Positions 1 to 11,219 of a DNA stretch of 64,000 nt are shown in pieces. Numbering within the stretch: position 1 is the first letter of the stretch; each line of letters opens with the position of its first letter. A program made the translations under genes and the position numbers. The notes below the pieces were generated by a model, which saw only the letters and a list, made by a program, of their open reading frames with translations, was not told the DNA's origin and made no database searches. The DNA is from Bolinopsis microptera (Eukaryota > Ctenophora > Tentaculata > Lobata > Bolinopsidae), in the NCBI RefSeq assembly GCF_026151205.1, contig NC_087077.1, forward strand, positions 12,870,983-12,934,982, read 5' to 3'.

Positions 1-3000
1 CGTCTAAAACACCCTATTTCTCAAAATTTTCCGCCCCCAGGGCCCCTGCCGGAGCTTGCTCGCTTCGCTTGCTACGCAGCTGGGTTGGACGCGTCGGCTC
101 GCTTCGCTAACCGAGCCCCCCCCCCCCCCCCCCCATTAGGGTGTCATTAGTCATTTATATAGGTATAAGACATGTGGCAGATTGAGAATATATCCTTAAC
201 ATAATAAGGAAAATATTAAGTTAGGATGAGATCGGGCATTATAGGACGACACAAAATGTTATCCAGCTAAAATTATGCTAACAAACTAACGGTACATAAA
301 CGTCCCAAAACTAAATCTAAAGCACAGTCATGATACTAAAATAAACATGATGAAATAAATGTATGGAAGGAAAAGCCCCGGTACGTTTTGAAAGCTTTTC
401 CAGCGAATTTGCCGCCATAAATACAAAAACTATTCAAACAATATACACATATGCTGCCATATTGTAATACATTACACAAACATATTCTCTAATGAGATTA
501 GATTATATCATACTATTACTGAGCAAGTAAAACATTGAAGAAACTAATCAGCATAACGATCGTGATTTACAATCACAGTAATTTGATACTATTACAAAAT
601 ATATTAACTGTCACTGAAATTCACAGAATCACGACGAATCAAATTGTACAGCAGCAGGAGCATTATAATATTATATAACGATGTAATAATCATGTAAACC
701 GTATAATGATCAGGCGATCCGCATGAGAGGGATAAAATGATATTAAAACCTCCACTTCAACAGAGAGCTAAATATGGTGAATGTAAGGGATCGTGTGAAC
801 TGTGTTATATAATCTAAGGGGGAGAGAGGAAGCCGTGTAGGATAGCAGACAATTTGTCAGGTGTGTAGTCCCGCAGGGTTGTTCATAATGGTATTTATAT
901 ATTATATAGTAGGTAGATGTGTCAAATAAAAGAGAGAGAGACCAATAAAATCAAAATTCCAAGAAATGGTTTAAACATATGTAGGGACTACTACTATAAG
1001 GGTTAAAGTTGCACTGGAATTTAGATTTTTCAGTAATCTCATAAGCTAATGAGCAAATACACATCATATAGCAATGACGAGAGGTTGTAAATTACACTGT
1101 AATGTTCAGTGATCTCAGAAGTTAATTTCGTCCGACAACACTATTATATGTAGGTTTTTAACACAACAAGTATGACAGCAGAGTTTTGAAGAAACTCAAC
1201 ACGGCTCTGTTGTTCTCTGTTAGATGAAAATATCTGGCTATAGATTATATACCTATAGGGGAAAGCTGATCTCTAAATTAAGACCTTTTTTATACAGCTA
1301 CTCAGATACCTATACTCACCGAGTAACTAGCTGCATAGTGCACTGTGCACTGTGCAATGTGTAGCTATATAGCTGCATAGTGCCCTGTGCAATGTGCATA
1401 CCGTACAATATTTGGGTGCTTAGAAGATGCCTCATCTGATCTCACACAATGATCATGACAGAAAGTCAAGCGGCATTTCAGAGTCTAATTATTTCAGCAT
1501 TAGCGGAACAGTTTCCTGTTCTGGCTCACTGCCAAATTCACGTCAGTAAATTGTAATGACTTAATATTACAGGCGGTGTGTGGCCCTAACTAACAGTAGC
1601 GTACTAACTACTAAACCATCTAAACACTGAAAACAACTTGTAATACTTAGACTAAGTCAAAAGATAATATGTTATATATACAACTAACAAACGGGCTATA
1701 ATATATACTAACTAATGAAATGTTAAACTGCAGTAGACACTAATCTGTCAAAGTGGGACAAGAGGAAGCAAGATAATGCTGCGGACTGAGGTAAGTTGTA
1801 CAATGTACTCATGTATATACACGCTGTAATAAGCCACAAAACTAGACCACTCACCACTGCTAGATAATACAATGTGCCCTATGAGTGTGGAGTGTGGCGT
1901 CAAATCAAATCAACTTTGCAGCGATTACAGAACTCTAATTACTACAACCTACACAAAAGCGAAAGGCGTTAAACTGAAAACTCGATATCTATTATCTGAC
2001 ATATCATTAAATATACGATGTTAATGTTATGTTGACTTCAAGTCTTAACTGCAAGAAATATATAAATGTGCTTACTTAATATAGACACTGCATATTATAT
2101 ATCGAATGTGTGGACTGCGGATATACAGAAGATGTATAAACCAGGAGAGCCGAGTTACAAATACAACGCAGTGCTTGTGACTTACTCGTAATTTGGTGTA
2201 AGAAGTATAGGTGTATACACTATACATGGAATGGAGAGAATGTGCTCTTTGCAGGCCATATCAAGGCATAGTTTCACTTAACTGCACCAATTATATAAAG
2301 GCTATATGTACGTGATGTATAAGATTCGATCTATTAACATCAAATGTGGAATTCAAAGTGGAATTCGTGAACCAGAAACTGAAGAATGTAAGTTGAACTG
2401 CAGCAGACGAATAGTTAAGCTGAATCTAATTTAACCGCTTTTACCTATAATTATTATAAACATTTGGTCATACATCCGGATCCCGATGGCACTGTCGCGG
2501 CACTGTCGCGGCACTATGGCGGCACTCTCTGCAAACAAATGTCGATTTGTTTGCAGTGTCAAATAATACGTTGACCCTGCACCTGAAGGCTGTTAAGTTT
2601 GTACCGTATTTAAAAAAGTAAGAATCAAAATACGAACGAGAAATTAATCTGACGAAAGGTTAACTGGAACAACTGGACAAGTGAAAGTGAAAGGCACATT
2701 TCTTTGTTGAAAAGTTGTACGTTATAGGTAGTTATAGTGTGAATAGTAATAATATATTTCACACGTGTGATATACATGTAAATATAGCTTCTAATTAGCA
2801 GGCATTTCCTGCCAGTTCACAGGTGAGTTAATAATGTGTGTATTGTTACAAAAATATATAAATAACACATAAAAATATCAGGCACGCGTCGAGAGGAACC
2901 CGTCCATTGGACAAATTGAAGATACAAATTTTTGAATTAAAAATGCCTCAATTCACAATGTCAAATGCTAGATCTTGCTTTCTGAACGTTCTATATTCCT

Positions 3001-3127
3001 TGTATTTTTGATCTTTACCGAATAAAACGACTGTATGACAATCAGAAGTAATTAAAACGTACGAACATCAAACATGTGGGTTTATTAAGTCACAAAGCCA
3101 TTTTACAGACAGTTGATATCTAGCTAT
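1..3127. other. No gene seen; AT-rich with minor repeats
   Basis: I find no convincing exon on either strand. Present are a poly-C run near 117-134, a short tandem motif built on tagctgcatagtgc at about 1,327-1,400, an 11-bp repeat (gcggcactgtc) at about 2,487-2,528 and a hairpin at 2,529-2,556. Confidence 0.5.
2529..2556. repeat. Perfect hairpin, 12-bp stem, 4-base loop
   Basis: The arm ctgcaaacaaat is followed by the loop gtcg and then the exact reverse complement atttgtttgcag. It directly follows the GC-richer 11-bp tandem repeat and may be the remnant of a small inverted-repeat element. Confidence 0.7.
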
Positions 3128-3534
3128 CAACTAACAGTAACAATAATCAGACTAATGACTAAGAGTTATTCAACCAACTACTGAATGCTGAAACCGAGTG
3201 CGGCACCCGACTACTATGTATTGTAATTACCTTATCGGACCTTATTTGAACGGACCTTATTTGAACGGACATTAATTGAACGCTGGAGGTCCTAGCGTTC
3301 ATCTTAATGTCCGTTCAAATAAAGTCCGTCCGTTTAAGGTCCGTCCGAGTTAAAGTCCGTTGAATTTTTTTCCAAAATTATTCCACTGCCAACACATGTT
3401 TAGGGTATGACAACTTTTTAATTTCAGTCAATTGTAATTTCTATCATCGGATTCGGACTGAACTATATATCATTGGATCAATGAAAAACGAGTCATCATA
3501 CAATTTAAATATTCTAATTATACAATTTGGCCAG

Positions 3535-5544
3535 TTGGTAGATCACCGACCGGCTATAAGCCGGCTACTAACCGGCTATAAGCCGGCTTATAGCCGGCTA
3601 CAATTTTTATAGCCGGCTATAAGCCGGCTTATAGCCGGTTAGTAGCCGCTTACATTTGTTGTTGAGCGACGGCTATTAGCCGGTTATAAGCCTGCTATTA
3701 GCCGTTTTGGTATTAAAAGTGGTTATAAGCCGGTTATAAGATATTAACTCAACTACATCGTACTGAACGATAGTCAGGAGCCGGCTATAAGAAATTCAGT
3801 GAAAACGGCTATTAGCCGGTTATAAGGCGGCTATTAGCCGTTTAGGTATCGAAAGTGGTTATAAGCCGGCTATAAGCCGGCTATAAGCCGGTTATTATGG
3901 TTGGTGGGCTAGACAGTGAAACACGCAAATGTAGTGTATACTTCGTTGAATTACATCATTAGCTACAAAGGAATTAAGTTGGTTAGTTTTATTAGTACTA
4001 AATATACGTAGATCTAAAATGCCTCAAAACAATCGAGAATCAAATAACCTAAATAAAATACACAAGGTAAATGGAGATGAACTACACAAAAATATAGCTT
4101 CAAAAATGAAGCTTCAAAAAAGAAGAATTAAAAACTAAGAACCTTATCTTTCAACTTTGCATCTATTTAAACCCAAGCAATTAGTTCTATACTTCTCAAT
4201 ATACCTAAATTCCTCTCCATTTAATCCCCTGGGGTTACATTCTTTCAAAATGGCAAATTTATAGTTGTCAATAGTAAAAATGTCACTGTGATGTTCATAG
4301 GCATGAATCGAAAGGGCTGATTTATTACGATCCTCTACTTTAAAACAGGCTCTGTGTCCATTGACACGTTTATGAAAGTTTTGCATTGTTTGCCCGAAAT
4401 AAGTGTCTTCTAAAACTATCTCATAACCTTCTTCCTTTATAAAATTACAAAGCTTACATTGGGCCACATAAATAACATTTTTAGATTTACAATTATATCT
4501 GATAGGAACTACTAGCTTCTGTCCATTAACTACAAACTCTTCCCCTGCCCTACACATATGCCTGCATGTTCGGCATCTTGGTGCATTGCATTTCTGAGTC
4601 CACTCTGAATTATTTTCTGCCGGTGTTCTGCAGATAGCACTGTTTCTCAGTACTCTGTTACCAATCGAGCAGCCTTTCTTCGATGCCACCGTGATTTGTG
4701 TTGGGCCTAATAGTGCTTCAATGTCCGGTTCCAACTCATTTAAGACTGATTTAAGCTGGGGCATCTCCGAGAGGTGTTGGACTGAAAACACCATGGAAGT
4801 TTTTTGGGGAACATGAACACTTCCTTCTGAGTTGGGTGGAGGATTGAACAGCTTCTCCAACACTTTTGGCTCTAAGGCGTTCAGTTTCGCTGAGTCGTGT
4901 CCACTACGACGAAAATCCGATTTCAATTGCTGTAGGTCCACCTGCCGTGTATCCTCTCTTGAGTTCCTGTTAGCAATCCGAAGCATTTGGGAGAAGGCTA
5001 CGGAGTTAAACACGTGTTTTGGGTGGAAACTGTCAGTACGGAGAAAATTCCTGGCATCTGTCGGTTTGGTGGGCCGGTTATAAGATATTAACTCAGTTCA
5101 GTACGATGAAGTTAAGTTAATATCTTATAGCCGGCTTATAGCCGGCTTATAACCACTTTCGATACCTAAACGGCTAATAGCCGGCTTATAACCGGCTAAT
5201 AGCCGTTTTCGCTGAATTTCTTATAGCCGGCTCCTGACTATCGTTCAGTACGATGAAGTTGAGTTAATATCTTATAACCGGCTTATAACCACTTTCGATA
5301 CCTAAACGGCTAATAGCCGGCTTATAACCGGCTAATAGCCGTTTTCACTGAATTTCTTATAGCCGATACCTAAACGGCTAATAGCCGGCTTATAACCGGC
5401 TAATAGCCGTCGCTCAACAACAAATGTAAGCGGCTACTAACCGGCTATAAGCCGGCTTATAGCCGGCTATAAAAATTGTAGCCGGCTATAAGCCGGTTTA
5501 TAGCCGGCTTATAACCGGCTTATAGCCGGTCGGTGATCTACCAA
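3535..5544. mobile_element. Foldback-like element with long repetitive terminal inverted repeats
   Basis: The left end reads ttggtagatcaccgaccgg and the right end is its exact reverse complement. The terminal arms (about 3,535-3,907 and 5,073-5,544) consist of tandem permutations of the short palindromic unit agccggctataagccgg. These are interspersed with a longer subrepeat containing cctgactatcgttcagtacg, which occurs repeatedly in the right arm. Between the arms are about 240 bp of unassigned sequence and a Penelope-like 3' fragment. No target-site duplication is obvious and no transposase is encoded, so the element would be non-autonomous. The arm structure is plainly visible; placing it in the foldback class is inference. 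Confidence 0.75.
4144..5072 (-). pseudogene. Penelope-like element C-terminal fragment with GIY-YIG nuclease domain
   Basis: The reading frame is open from the foldback arm boundary at about 5,072 to a stop at 4,144. It begins with residues typical of the end of a Penelope reverse transcriptase: KPTDARNFLRTDSFHPKHVF, then a SQMLRI segment. A Cys-rich motif of the form CNAPRCRTC follows, then a GIY-YIG-type region (YVAQCKLC, then TYFGQT, R, H and a late Glu). Penelope-like elements normally carry a full RT domain before this nuclease; here everything upstream of the KPTD region is absent and the frame runs into the repeat arm. I read it as a captured 3' piece that cannot move alone. The frame itself has no stop or shift over about 309 codons, so the nuclease domain could still be expressed. 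An ATG lies at 5,011-5,013. Confidence 0.8.
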
Positions 5545-6117
5545 TTTCCCTTCGGAGTTAATATCTACCTCCACATATTGTAAAAGTATACACTGAAATG
5601 CAGGACCGAGGTTGTCTAATAAAAAATGGTTTTCAAAAAGTGGGTATTACTGATGCTTTAAGCATAGAATATTTAATGCACGATAACCCATTTGAGGAAG
5701 ATGACCTGTGATATGATCATCAAATTTTGTCATATTTCGTATCTGCTGTTTTTACTCAACTTTCATAATCATAGACACTGATCTACAGATATTTTGACAT
5801 TTTTTACTGAGCTGCTTAGCCTTAAAAACTGCCTTTCTTGCTTATTGTATGAAAAATTAATTTACAAATTATTATTTGCTAAAATTTAAAAAACGCAAAA
5901 AAAAAGATGAAACAATTTGGATTTTTGATGGTTTTGAATACCTAAACTGATAGTAATACGTCGGGAACTGTGCCCCAATGGAGAATACAATGAAATGTTT
6001 TCGATGTGCAAGGTCAGGGATCTCGAAAGTCACTCTTTCAAATCATTGTTGATTGTTTGATAGGAAGGGTCAAAGGTGACACCTCTGAAATATTAGTATT
6101 ATATTTGTCTAGCCACG

Positions 6118-8259
6118 CTAACTGCTCTTCCTGTAAGTAACTCCCTCTAGATTAGTGACAGGTTGTTCCACAGTCAGGTACAACACAGCAGCACAGAGAT
6201 AAGACATAGCCAGGACTCCCAGATACAACACAGCAAACTCAAAGTCAGTGTTAAAGAAGAGAGTGTGCCTCATCTGACCGAACAGCACTGTTATCAGACC
6301 GAGGTGGAGCAGGTAGACGGAGAAGGTGAGTCTAGAGAGGATCTGCCAAACATTCCAACTGAGGAGGGAGTTAATGAACCCTCCCAGACCACACTGACAA
6401 AGCAAGATCTGTATTGTAAGAGACAGAGACCAGGCTATCCTTGCTAAACCCTGGTAGGACACACTGTCAGCCTCGCTTATAGGTCTCTTCTGCTGCAGGT
6501 TCTGGACATCATCGTACAACCCGAACACCACTCCGTGCTCCACAGCAGCCGTCACTACCCATATTGGTGTAGCACACACCACTTTCCTCCACTCCGGCAA
6601 AGAATCCACAACCATCGTTATCTGCTTCCCCCATTTCCAATAAAACCAGCCCCCTAATATCCCCACTAGATACGGTGTTATCCTGATCCACGGCTTGTTA
6701 TACACCAGCCAAAAATAATCTGGGCTATTGTCCGTAGTTTCTGCAGGTCCTAGATGGTAAGACGCTGCTATGACAGCCGTGGATAGAGCACTACATATCA
6801 CGGTACCACCAGTGACTACCACCCCTAGTAAAGGTCTCCTTAACAGGAGCACTATAAAGATGGGAGCTATCAGGAAGAACTGCATGTCATTAGCCAGATA
6901 CCAACTCTGCCTCATACAAGTGCCGGCTCCCGCCCTGGGAACTTTCCAGGGAACAAAGTTGTTGATGTAAAGGAGGTTAGTGTACCAGTACTGGTTACAC
7001 ATGTTGTTAGAGCTCTGTGTTGTTTGTTGTGCACGTGGTCCGGTCACAAGGAGTCTGTATAGCCACCCTTCAATCAGCAGGGCTACCAGATACGGCATCG
7101 TTAGTCTCACATACCTGTGTACATAGAATGCAATCCATTGTAAAGGAGTGAGACCACCTCTTTTGGCCAGCTGCTTTAACAGGAGATATGCCACCAGGAA
7201 CCCACTCAAGGCAAAGAACGAGTCGACAGAGGGGAGAGCATTGAAGACCAACATAAAGTTCCTTCGCTTGATGAGCTCTGCTCTGTACAAGTGACTGCCC
7301 AGAAATGAGAATGCGAATGCGTACGCGTGGCCGAGTACCACCCAGTTGATGCTGAGAACCCTGATACCGTTCAGACAGAGAACCTGACCTGGTTTAGTAG
7401 TGGTGGAGAAGAGAGTCTCCATCGTTCTTTGCAGAGCGAAACATTTAGCAAGTCTTCCCAGGAACGACTCCACCTGGTTCGGAGCCTGGTGCTTCTCCCT
7501 AGCCAGTAGACTACTGTCTTCGCGGGTGTTTTCCTCTGCATCCGCTTCGGTACAGTCTTTAACTCGTTCCAAGAAGCTTATGATTGTCTGTTCTAGAAGG
7601 TACCAGATTGTGCCTACCATTACTAGTATTCCGAAGAGGGAGACGATTGTGACAGCTGCATATGCCCCGGCATCGAACTTTTGTTTCACATCGCACATGA
7701 TATTCCATGTTGAAGGATCAGTGTGGATTATCCTTGAATTATTGATCAGAACTGCGATCTGTTTGAATACATCCTGCAGATCATCTTTAGTTTTACACTC
7801 GGGAGGACTGCAGCCTGTCCAGGTAAGAGCAAGAGGGTTGCCTCCTTGAGTGAGAGCTGCGGAGACGACACAGTTCTTATATCTGTACCCTGTAGTCTCG
7901 TTCACCAGTGCTCCTGTCCCGCACATCTCGTAGTTCCCCAGCCACAGGAAGTTCCCTGTAGTTACACCTGGACCTGGTTTACCCAGAGCGTCTATAAACG
8001 CTATACTCTCCGGGCTGGATGAGGAGAGACCGGATGTGAGTTGAGAGAGTTTAGCATTGCAGCTAGTAACATTCCCGAACCCTTCAAAACTGGAGAGGAT
8101 GTTATTGAGGTTTGAGGTGAGGTTGAAGGATAACGTTTGGGTGTTACTGTTAAGGGTGTTCGATGGGACTGGTAGTTCTGAGTGTCCTGGGTTAGTAGCG
8201 GTCAGGATCTGGACTAACACAACTAGACATATTAGAAGTGTTCTATCAAGAACGATCAT
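6118..8259 (-). CDS. NRF-6-like membrane acyltransferase (acyltransferase 3 family)
   Basis: A single uninterrupted exon encodes 713 residues. Residues 1-25 form a signal peptide (MIVLDRTLLICLVVLVQI). Residues about 40-190 resemble the extracellular Cys-containing NRF domain, with LWLGNYEMCG as a landmark. A transmembrane helix follows at about 200-225. The rest is a multi-pass acyltransferase-3 domain with the conserved histidine motif NWVVLGHAYAF near residue 305 and the typical RQSWYLANDMQFFLIAPI stretch. Family members (named after C. elegans nose-resistant-to-fluoxetine) are membrane proteins thought to move acyl groups or lipids; the substrate cannot be read here. The ATG at 8,257-8,259 fits the signal peptide. 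The lack of introns, in a region where neighbours are intron-rich, could mean a retrocopy, although introns are variable in this family. It sits between two inverted transposon copies. Confidence 0.9.
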   Translation of the reverse strand: MIVLDRTLLICLVVLVQILTATNPGHSELPVPSNTLNSNTQTLSFNLTSNLNNILSSFEGFGNVTSCNAKLSQLTSGLSSSSPESIAFIDALGKPGPGVTTGNFLWLGNYEMCGTGALVNETTGYRYKNCVVSAALTQGGNPLALTWTGCSPPECKTKDDLQDVFKQIAVLINNSRIIHTDPSTWNIMCDVKQKFDAGAYAAVTIVSLFGILVMVGTIWYLLEQTIISFLERVKDCTEADAEENTREDSSLLAREKHQAPNQVESFLGRLAKCFALQRTMETLFSTTTKPGQVLCLNGIRVLSINWVVLGHAYAFAFSFLGSHLYRAELIKRRNFMLVFNALPSVDSFFALSGFLVAYLLLKQLAKRGGLTPLQWIAFYVHRYVRLTMPYLVALLIEGWLYRLLVTGPRAQQTTQSSNNMCNQYWYTNLLYINNFVPWKVPRAGAGTCMRQSWYLANDMQFFLIAPIFIVLLLRRPLLGVVVTGGTVICSALSTAVIAASYHLGPAETTDNSPDYFWLVYNKPWIRITPYLVGILGGWFYWKWGKQITMVVDSLPEWRKVVCATPIWVVTAAVEHGVVFGLYDDVQNLQQKRPISEADSVSYQGLARIAWSLSLTIQILLCQCGLGGFINSLLSWNVWQILSRLTFSVYLLHLGLITVLFGQMRHTLFFNTDFEFAVLYLGVLAMSYLCAAVLYLTVEQPVTNLEGVTYRKSS

Positions 8260-9969
8260 CTACGAAGACCTGCAACATATCTTAATTTAATTGTGAACTA
8301 AAAGTTGATAGAAGCAAGTGACGTGATCCTAACCATGATTCTCTTTTAAGGAACCTTTTGAACTTTCATCATGCGATAAAGCGAAATTCATTAAAAAGTA
8401 TATATTTATAACAAAACAATAAACTATTTATATTTTATAACACACAATCAAGTGATGGAAATATATTTATATTCAAAAACAGCAAATAAATTATGCAATA
8501 TCTGAGGATAAAGATAGCTGTACAAATTCTTTCTAAAAGCAACATCAAGATAACAAAACATTCCAACGATAGCATTCACTAATGACCTCGGAACCATGAC
8601 CTCAACACATAATTCAACACTTAACATTATCACACAACAGCCGAAGTGTTCTGACTTCTGAACCTATAAAATTACTGATTGTAAACCGAGACGGTGCCTG
8701 CAGGTGGTTTTAATGACTAATTTTAATGGTGACAAATAATTTGAAAACATGTAAAGCCAGTCCAAATCCTGGCTCCATAACATGAAGGCCTCGTTTTAAT
8801 ATGTATCGCAAATCTCTAATGTAATAAATAATTTGTATCTTTGCAAAATCCAAAAGGTTCGTGACCTCCAATGGAAAGAAAACACAATTGGAAATATTTG
8901 TCACAATTTAAAACACTTGATCAGTCTTCAGGTCCAGATGAGCTACCTGCACAGTGCCAATATGCAACTTAAACCAAATATTTCATAAAACTTAGTGGCG
9001 AGGGGAGCATTCGATAAGATTATAAGCCACCGTAAAGTTAGAAGTCAAGTGGAAACTAGAGTTGTCTAATCAGATTCTTGACTGAAGAGGCTCTCACGAG
9101 TTCTAATTATAAGCGGTTGGATCACAGAGCTCACAACCTAACCACCATGTTACATTTTAATGGTGGCATCACGAGTCGAATGCTTTTGCGTCACAACCTC
9201 CTCTAATTTCGATAATATACGTAGGGGACAATTTGAGGGGGCACAACTTGCCATTTCCAAACACAGGACCACTAGTACAACTCAGTAACATGGTTGTACG
9301 GTACGTTAATCGGCATCTTTACTTTGGTATTTGCTTTTTCTTTAACAAAGGAAACAGAAATACATAAAAATGAGAACGTCAACGTGTAAAAAATCACACC
9401 GTCGAAAAATACGGTCTCGTGAGCATGTTTATGAGCCACTGCGATCTAAATGACTCATTCATTGTCAAATTATCCTGCTTCGCCTATTCACTGGGAATTG
9501 GACACGAGGGTGGTGCTTTCCTAAAAGGGTGAACACGAGGGCGGATCACGTGATACTCACTTTACATGGACCGTTCTAAATGAATTATGTGTGACTGCCA
9601 CCTATTCACTCGCTAAAATCGGATTCACTGCTTCATTTATCATTTATTCTCCCTAAAATCTCTTAAATATTATTCATTGCCTAAAAGTATTGATCCTGCC
9701 CAAAATTGTGGGTCTGTGAACAGTGAAGGTCAGCGCGTTTGTGTAATACTATTACTAATCAACTAATGCTATTGCACGCACAATTTAGAAATCGTGATCT
9801 GAGTTCGTACTTCGTTTCATGTGAAATTTTTATAAATTGGTAAATTAATGGAGTACGCATAAATTTGACAAAAGTCCTTATTACTTTTGGTTATACATCG
9901 TGCTGCACTAATAATTAGATCATGAACAATGTTAAATAATAATTCGGTCCTTATCTTAACGGTTAACCG
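8260..9969. other. No gene seen between acyltransferase and repeat
   Basis: AT-rich sequence upstream of the acyltransferase start. Its promoter presumably lies in the first few hundred bases, but no motif can be assigned. Short open frames here look random. Confidence 0.5.
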
Positions 9970-10020
9970 ATTTTCCGGCCGGTGCCTAATTTTCATTTAA
10001 AAATTAGGCACCCGGAAAAT
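9970..10020. repeat. Near-perfect 51-bp palindrome
   Basis: attttccgg with ggtgcctaatttt on the left pairs with aaaattaggcacc and ccggaaaat on the right around the loop catttaa, with a two-base asymmetry. It lies about 65 bp outside the end of the right transposon copy and may be a separate small inverted-repeat insertion. Confidence 0.7.
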
Positions 10021-10085
10021 GATCAAAGGGGGAATACTGTAAAGGGACTAAAGTCAGGACATTTGTTGTTATTAGTAACTTGGCA

Positions 10086-11219
10086 TACCTTATAATCAAT
10101 ATCAAACCTTATTAGACCGGACATTAAATGACCGGACATAATTATGAACGGACATAAAAATGAACGCTCGAAGTCGAAGGTAAAAAAAACGATCAAAAAT
10201 CCAATTTTTTTTTGGCGTTTTTTAAATTTTATTTTTGCAGATAATTTGTAAATTAATTTTTCATACAATGAGCAAGAAAGGCATTCGTTAACTTTAAGCA
10301 GTAAAAAATTTCAAAACATTATCTGTGATCAGTGTCTATGATTATGAAAGTTGTGTAAAAACAACAGATACGAAATATGACCAGATAAGATTTAATGATC
10401 ATATCACACTCACAGGTCATCTCCCTCAAATGGGATATCGTGCATTAAATATTCATGCTCAAAGCATCAGTAATACCCGCTTTTTTGTTTTTGAAAACCA
10501 TTTTTTTATTAGACCACCTCGGTCTTACCTGCACTGGGGACCCCAGGCTATTATGTTCATAGATAAAGATTTGGCGGAATGACAGGCTGAGCGCGGCCCA
10601 GTAACCTCGGTCCTGCATTTCAGTGTAAACTTTTACAAGATGTGGAGGTAAATAGTAACTCCGTTACCTGGGGACCCCAGGATATTATGTTCATAAACCG
10701 CCGAATAAAGATTCGGCGGAATGAGTATGACAGGATGAGCGCCGCCCAGTAAGTAACTGAAACTCCGAAGAAGTAATCGAGGAAGCCGAAGATTTTAACG
10801 GGTGATACTCGTAAAATATTTGTTCCATATACAGGTGACAGGACCGTCGACGAGTCCAACTTGGCGCGCGTCCTGGTAGGTTGTAAACCTACAACGAAGA
10901 TTAAGAAAGTGATCATGCCATAATGTGATACTTAGAATATTTAAATTGTATAATAACTCGTTTTTTCATTGATCCAATGATATGTAGTTTAGTCCAAAAT
11001 CCGAATCCGATGATAGAAATTACAATTGACTGAAATTAAAAAGTTGTCATACCCTAAAAGTAAAAGTAAACATGAGTTCGCAGTGGAATAATTTGTTGGA
11101 ACAAATTTCAACGGACTTTAACTTGGACGGACCTTATTTAAAATTAAACGGACATTAAGATGAACGCTAGGACCTCCAGCGTTCAATTAATGTCCGTTTA
11201 AATAAGGTCCAATAAGGTA
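10086..11219. mobile_element. Non-autonomous TIR element, right copy of the inverted pair
   Basis: It starts taccttat and ends ataaggta, with subterminal inverted motifs cggacatta and gaacgct repeated near both ends. Internally an 85-bp segment around tggggaccccag occurs twice (about 10,530-10,610 and 10,660-10,755). Most of its length, plus about 100 bp beyond its right end (to about 11,330), matches the left copy at 3,128-5,940 in inverse orientation. Homology outside the element suggests a wider duplicated repeat. The TA at both tips would fit a TA target duplication. Confidence 0.65.

Larger units (their letters stand above)
3128..5940. mobile_element. Left copy of an inverted transposon-like sequence, interrupted
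   Basis: Blocks 3,128-3,534 and 5,545-5,940 match, in reverse orientation, the stretch 10,185-11,330. Shared landmarks include the terminus taccttatcgg (3,228), the palindromic centre with gaacgct and agcgttc around 3,275-3,305, and the block around 5,640-5,770. The copy is split by the 2,010-bp foldback element at 3,535-5,544. About 330 bp present in the right copy (roughly 10,610-10,935) is missing at the break, so the insertion coincided with a deletion or the copies differed beforehand. No coding capacity is seen. Confidence 0.65.

Noticed and set aside
3541-5530. CRISPR-like array of short repeats
   Set aside because: The units are palindromic, irregularly spaced and lack unique spacers; they form the inverted arms of a foldback element in a eukaryotic genome.
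8448-8904. Small minus-strand frames upstream of the acyltransferase
   Set aside because: AT-rich frames of about 60 codons without initiation context, domain or splice support.
10325-10916. Frames of 85 and 98 codons inside the right transposon copy
   Set aside because: They lie in non-autonomous element sequence and are disrupted in the left copy.
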